Source of the DNA: Streptomyces hilarionis
GTDB lineage: Bacteria > Actinomycetota > Actinomycetes > Streptomycetales > Streptomycetaceae
Reading direction: 5' to 3'
Length of the DNA stretch: 44,277 nt
NCBI RefSeq assembly: GCF_024539675.1
Contig: NZ_JAHHIT010000084.1
Location: forward strand, 1-44,277
The notes below the pieces were generated by a model. It saw only the letters and a program-made list of their open reading frames with translations. It searched no databases and was not told where the DNA came from. A program made the translations under genes and the position numbers. Below are positions 42,195 to 44,277 of this stretch, piece by piece (position 1 is the first letter of the stretch; the number at the start of each line of letters is the position of its first letter).

Positions 42195-43144
42195 GCCGCC
42201 TCCATCCAGATGTCGGCGAGGGACTCCTCGAGGTTGATGCGGGGCCGCCAGCCGAGCCGGTCGCGGGCCGTGCGCACGTCGGCCTGCTGCCAGCTCCCGC
42301 AGCCGTCCGGGTACGGGTACGCGACCGGTCCGGCGTGGTCGGGTTCGAGGCGCGGATGGCCGATGGCGCTCCTGAGGTGGCCGCCGGGCGGGCCGTCGAG
42401 TTCGTGCAGCGCGCCGCCGTACCCGGCCACCCGGGCGAGGACCGCGGCGGCGTCGCGCAGCCGGACGGCGCGGCCGGAGCCGATGTTGATGACGCCCTGC
42501 GCCGCGGAGAGGGAGGCGGCGTGCACGGCGCGGGCGACGTCGCGGACGTCGATGAAGTCGCGCTGGACGCCGAGCCCGCCGAGCTTGAGCTCGCCGTCGC
42601 CGGACTGCATGGCGCGGCGCATGGCCTCGGCGAGCCGGCCCAGCGGGGAGCCGGCGGGCGTGCCGGGGCCGGCGGGCGAGAAGACCCGCAGCACGACGGC
42701 GTCCAGACCGGAGCCGAGGACGAGTTCGGTCGCGGCGAGTTTGCTGACGCCGTACGGGCCGCCGGGGCGCGGCACCGCGTCCTCCGCGGTGGAGGAGCCG
42801 GGCTGGCTGGGGCCGTACTCGGCGCCGCAGCCGATCTGCACCAGCCGGGCGCCGCAGCCGCTGCGGCGCAGCGCCTCGCAGACGGTGGCGACGGCGACGG
42901 TGTTGTGCCGGGTGAGCTCGCGGGCGCCGCCGCGGGTGGTGCCCGCGCAGTTGACGACGACCTGGGGGTGGACCGCGTCGAGGAAGCGGGTGAGCGCGCC
43001 GGGGCTGCCGGACGCGAGGTCGAAGCGGACGTCGGCGTCGTCGCCGCGGCCGAGTGCGGTGAGCTGCACGGCCGGGTCGGCGAGCAGACGGTCGGCGACG
43101 AAGCGGCCGAGGTAGCCGTTGGCTCCGATCAGCAGGACCCTCAT
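42182..43144 (-). CDS. NAD-dependent epimerase/dehydratase (sugar-nucleotide type)
   Basis: A 320-residue extended SDR. The Rossmann loop GANGYLGRF lies at 7-15, then VNCAGTTRGG, and the catalytic YxxxK pair is intact in GPYGVSKLAA (about 139-148). The substrate block VLRVFSPAGPG and DFIDVRDVARA follow, as in UDP-sugar 4-epimerases and dTDP-sugar dehydratase/reductase families. Probably it converts a UDP-sugar precursor of an extracellular polysaccharide, inferred from the GH114-like neighbour. The ATG at 43144 overlaps the stop of the 45-codon gene as ATGA, and the end overlaps the spherulin-4 gene. Confidence 0.87.
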   Translation of the reverse strand: MRVLLIGANGYLGRFVADRLLADPAVQLTALGRGDDADVRFDLASGSPGALTRFLDAVHPQVVVNCAGTTRGGARELTRHNTVAVATVCEALRRSGCGARLVQIGCGAEYGPSQPGSSTAEDAVPRPGGPYGVSKLAATELVLGSGLDAVVLRVFSPAGPGTPAGSPLGRLAEAMRRAMQSGDGELKLGGLGVQRDFIDVRDVARAVHAASLSAAQGVINIGSGRAVRLRDAAAVLARVAGYGGALHELDGPPGGHLRSAIGHPRLEPDHAGPVAYPYPDGCGSWQQADVRTARDRLGWRPRINLEESLADIWMEAACRI

Positions 43145-43278
43145 CGTGCGGCTCCCGGGGTGTGCGTCGCGGCGGTGGCGGGGGCCGCGGGGGCTCCGGT
43201 CGCCCCGTGTGCTCCGGCGACCGCGGGTGCCCCGGTGGCACCGGTGGCACCGGTCGCTCCGGATCGGGAGGTGGTCAT
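43141..43278 (-). CDS. Small collagen-like Gly-Ala-Thr-rich peptide
   Basis: A 45-residue product, MTTSRSG then Gly-Ala-Thr triplets, ending HTPGAAR; Gly recurs every third position for much of the first half (residues 7-16, then less regular). The gene has a very good ribosome binding site AAGGAGAG about seven bases before the ATG at 43278. The TGA overlaps the epimerase ATG (ATGA), so it is translated and coupled. It lacks a signal peptide or membrane helix. Function unknown; a coupling leader or structural peptide of the cluster are both possible. It is too short for similarity to be certain. Confidence 0.7.
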   Translation of the reverse strand: MTTSRSGATGATGATGAPAVAGAHGATGAPAAPATAATHTPGAAR

Positions 43279-43408
43279 CTGGTCTCTCCTTCGAGGATGG
43301 TGCGGTGGGTTGCGGCCGGGGGCGGGCACGGGCGCGTCGTGCCCTCGGGGCACGGTGGGGGCTGCGTCGCCCGCGGTGGCCGCGGGTGCGGGTGTCGGCG
43401 GGCTCGGT

Positions 43409-44277
43409 TCAGCACGGCTGGTCCGTTCGGGCGTGGGCGGAGGCCCTGGTCAGCGTGCGGGTGGCGTGGATCAGCAGGATGAGTGCGGCGCTCGCGCACA
43501 CCAGGGAGGGGACGCCGGCCGGGCCCCAGGCCGCCATGAGGCTGTCGACGGGGGCGGCGAGGAAGCCGCATCGGGGCAGGCGTCCCGCGAAGACGGTGGC
43601 CAGGGCGAGCACCTCCGCCGCTCCTGCGGCCGCGACGACGACGGCCGGGGCGTGGGCGAATCCGTGCACGGTGAGCAGGCGGGCGAGGAAGAGGAGGGCG
43701 CCGAGGGCGAGGACCGGGGCGTAGTCGGCGGGCTCGCCCAGGACCGCGGCGCCGGCGGCGGTCAGGGCGGCGAGCACGCACAGGAACAGGCCGAGGGCGG
43801 CCGCCGGCAGCGGCCGCACACCGGCCGCGAACTCCTCCAGGCCGCGGCTGGAGTGCAGGCGGCGACGTGCCTGGACGGCGAGGAAGCGGGCGCTCCAGGC
43901 GGCGGGGGCGCAGGCCAGGGTGAGGGTGAGCAGGCGGGCGGCGGCGAAGGGCCAGGGGCCGGCCGTCGTGCCGTCGGGCAGCGCGTCGGGGCCGCCGCGG
44001 ACGGCGGCGCGCAGCAGGCCGTCGCCGAGGGCGGTGTAGCCGATGAGCCAGCACGTCCAGGCCTCGGTGCGCAGGCCGGGGTGCGCGCGTCGGGGGCCGC
44101 TCAACGGGCCCCGGCGCAGCGCCGCGTGCACGGCGAGCGCCACGGCGAGCAGGCCGGCGGCGGTGACGAGCAGGCAGGTCCGTCCGTCGGTGAGGCGTAT
44201 GCCGGTCAGGGTCGCGGCGCACAGGGCGCCCGGCAGGAGGGTGAGCAGCGCCCAGTAGGGCCGGGGCCGTGGGAGGG
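43409..44277 (-). CDS. Multi-pass membrane protein, N-terminus cut by window edge
   Basis: The frame is open to the last base on the minus strand, so the start lies outside. About 289 residues are seen: from the edge, a hydrophobic helix beginning PYWALLTLLPGALCAATL, then about seven more hydrophobic segments separated by basic loops such as ARFLAVQARRRLHSSRGLEEF. It ends TDQPC. It resembles polysaccharide-export or flippase-like membrane proteins in layout, and its neighbours (GH114-like, epimerase) suggest a PelG-like role; this is inference. A GTG at 44143 is an internal alternative but the upstream hydrophobic helix in the same frame argues for the longer form. Confidence 0.7.
   Translation of the reverse strand, partial: LPRPRPYWALLTLLPGALCAATLTGIRLTDGRTCLLVTAAGLLAVALAVHAALRRGPLSGPRRAHPGLRTEAWTCWLIGYTALGDGLLRAAVRGGPDALPDGTTAGPWPFAAARLLTLTLACAPAAWSARFLAVQARRRLHSSRGLEEFAAGVRPLPAAALGLFLCVLAALTAAGAAVLGEPADYAPVLALGALLFLARLLTVHGFAHAPAVVVAAAGAAEVLALATVFAGRLPRCGFLAAPVDSLMAAWGPAGVPSLVCASAALILLIHATRTLTRASAHARTDQPC

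Overview
This window comes from a high-GC actinomycete chromosome, almost certainly Streptomyces. Coding bases are about 72 percent GC with GC-rich third positions, GTG starts are frequent, and typical Streptomyces families are present (WblC, TerD/AIM24, UPF0182, AdnAB, the tripeptidyl-aminopeptidase-like lipoproteins). I see no insertion sequence, integrase, prophage or CRISPR array. The middle part matches, from memory, the Mycobacterium tuberculosis segment Rv3193c to Rv3206c (UPF0182, PDZ/Lon protease, DUF2342, E1-like, ABC1 kinase, WhiB7, UvrD2, mycoredoxin, NudC, AdnB, AdnA, MGMT-like, MoeZ/MoeB), so most of it is conserved actinobacterial core.

Layout. 1-370: non-coding, repeat-rich. 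371-2272: a Sel1/TPR repeat protein. 2437-2552: initiator tRNA with a strong terminator. 2600-5581: a large UPF0182 membrane protein. 5746-7632: a PPA1309 protein, a PDZ/Lon-like secreted-side protease and a micro membrane protein. 7805-9524: MoaE and an NAD-dependent epimerase-like protein. 9717-11722: a DUF2342 zincin-like protein overlapping a Nudix hydrolase. 11797-14942: three consecutive AIM24 genes, the first fused to a TerD domain. 15087-18545: a YgjP-like metallopeptidase, divergent from an E1/ThiF-like gene that overlaps an ABC1 kinase. 18627-20428: a zinc-ribbon protein and the wblC antibiotic-resistance regulator, with a long leader holding a 105-codon upstream ORF and an attenuator. 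20429-25691: UvrD2, mycoredoxin, NudC and an M20 dipeptidase. 25702-32874: the AdnB and AdnA helicase-nuclease subunits. 33222-36575: an alkyltransferase-like protein, divergent from a UPF0104 membrane protein with an embedded kinase-like domain. 36696-40107: two paralogous lipoprotein hydrolases separated by a tandem repeat. 40194-41372: MoeZ. 41436-44277: spherulin-4/GH114-like protein, sugar-nucleotide epimerase, a 45-residue collagen-like peptide and a truncated membrane protein, which may be the end of a Pel-like exopolysaccharide cluster.

Functional themes are DNA repair and end processing (AdnAB, UvrD2, alkyltransferase-like protein), redox and NAD hygiene (Mrx1, NudC), molybdopterin and sulfur-carrier chemistry (MoaE, MoeZ), envelope proteins and proteases, and translation-stress control through wblC. 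The best-supported regulatory structure is the wblC leader. The 3' end of its upstream ORF carries a near copy of the 5' arm of the terminator, which suggests a terminator/anti-terminator switch. The least understood loci are the TerD-AIM24 triple array, the wblC-coupled 107-residue basic protein, the kinase-like UPF0104 fusion, and the collagen-like peptide translationally coupled to the epimerase.
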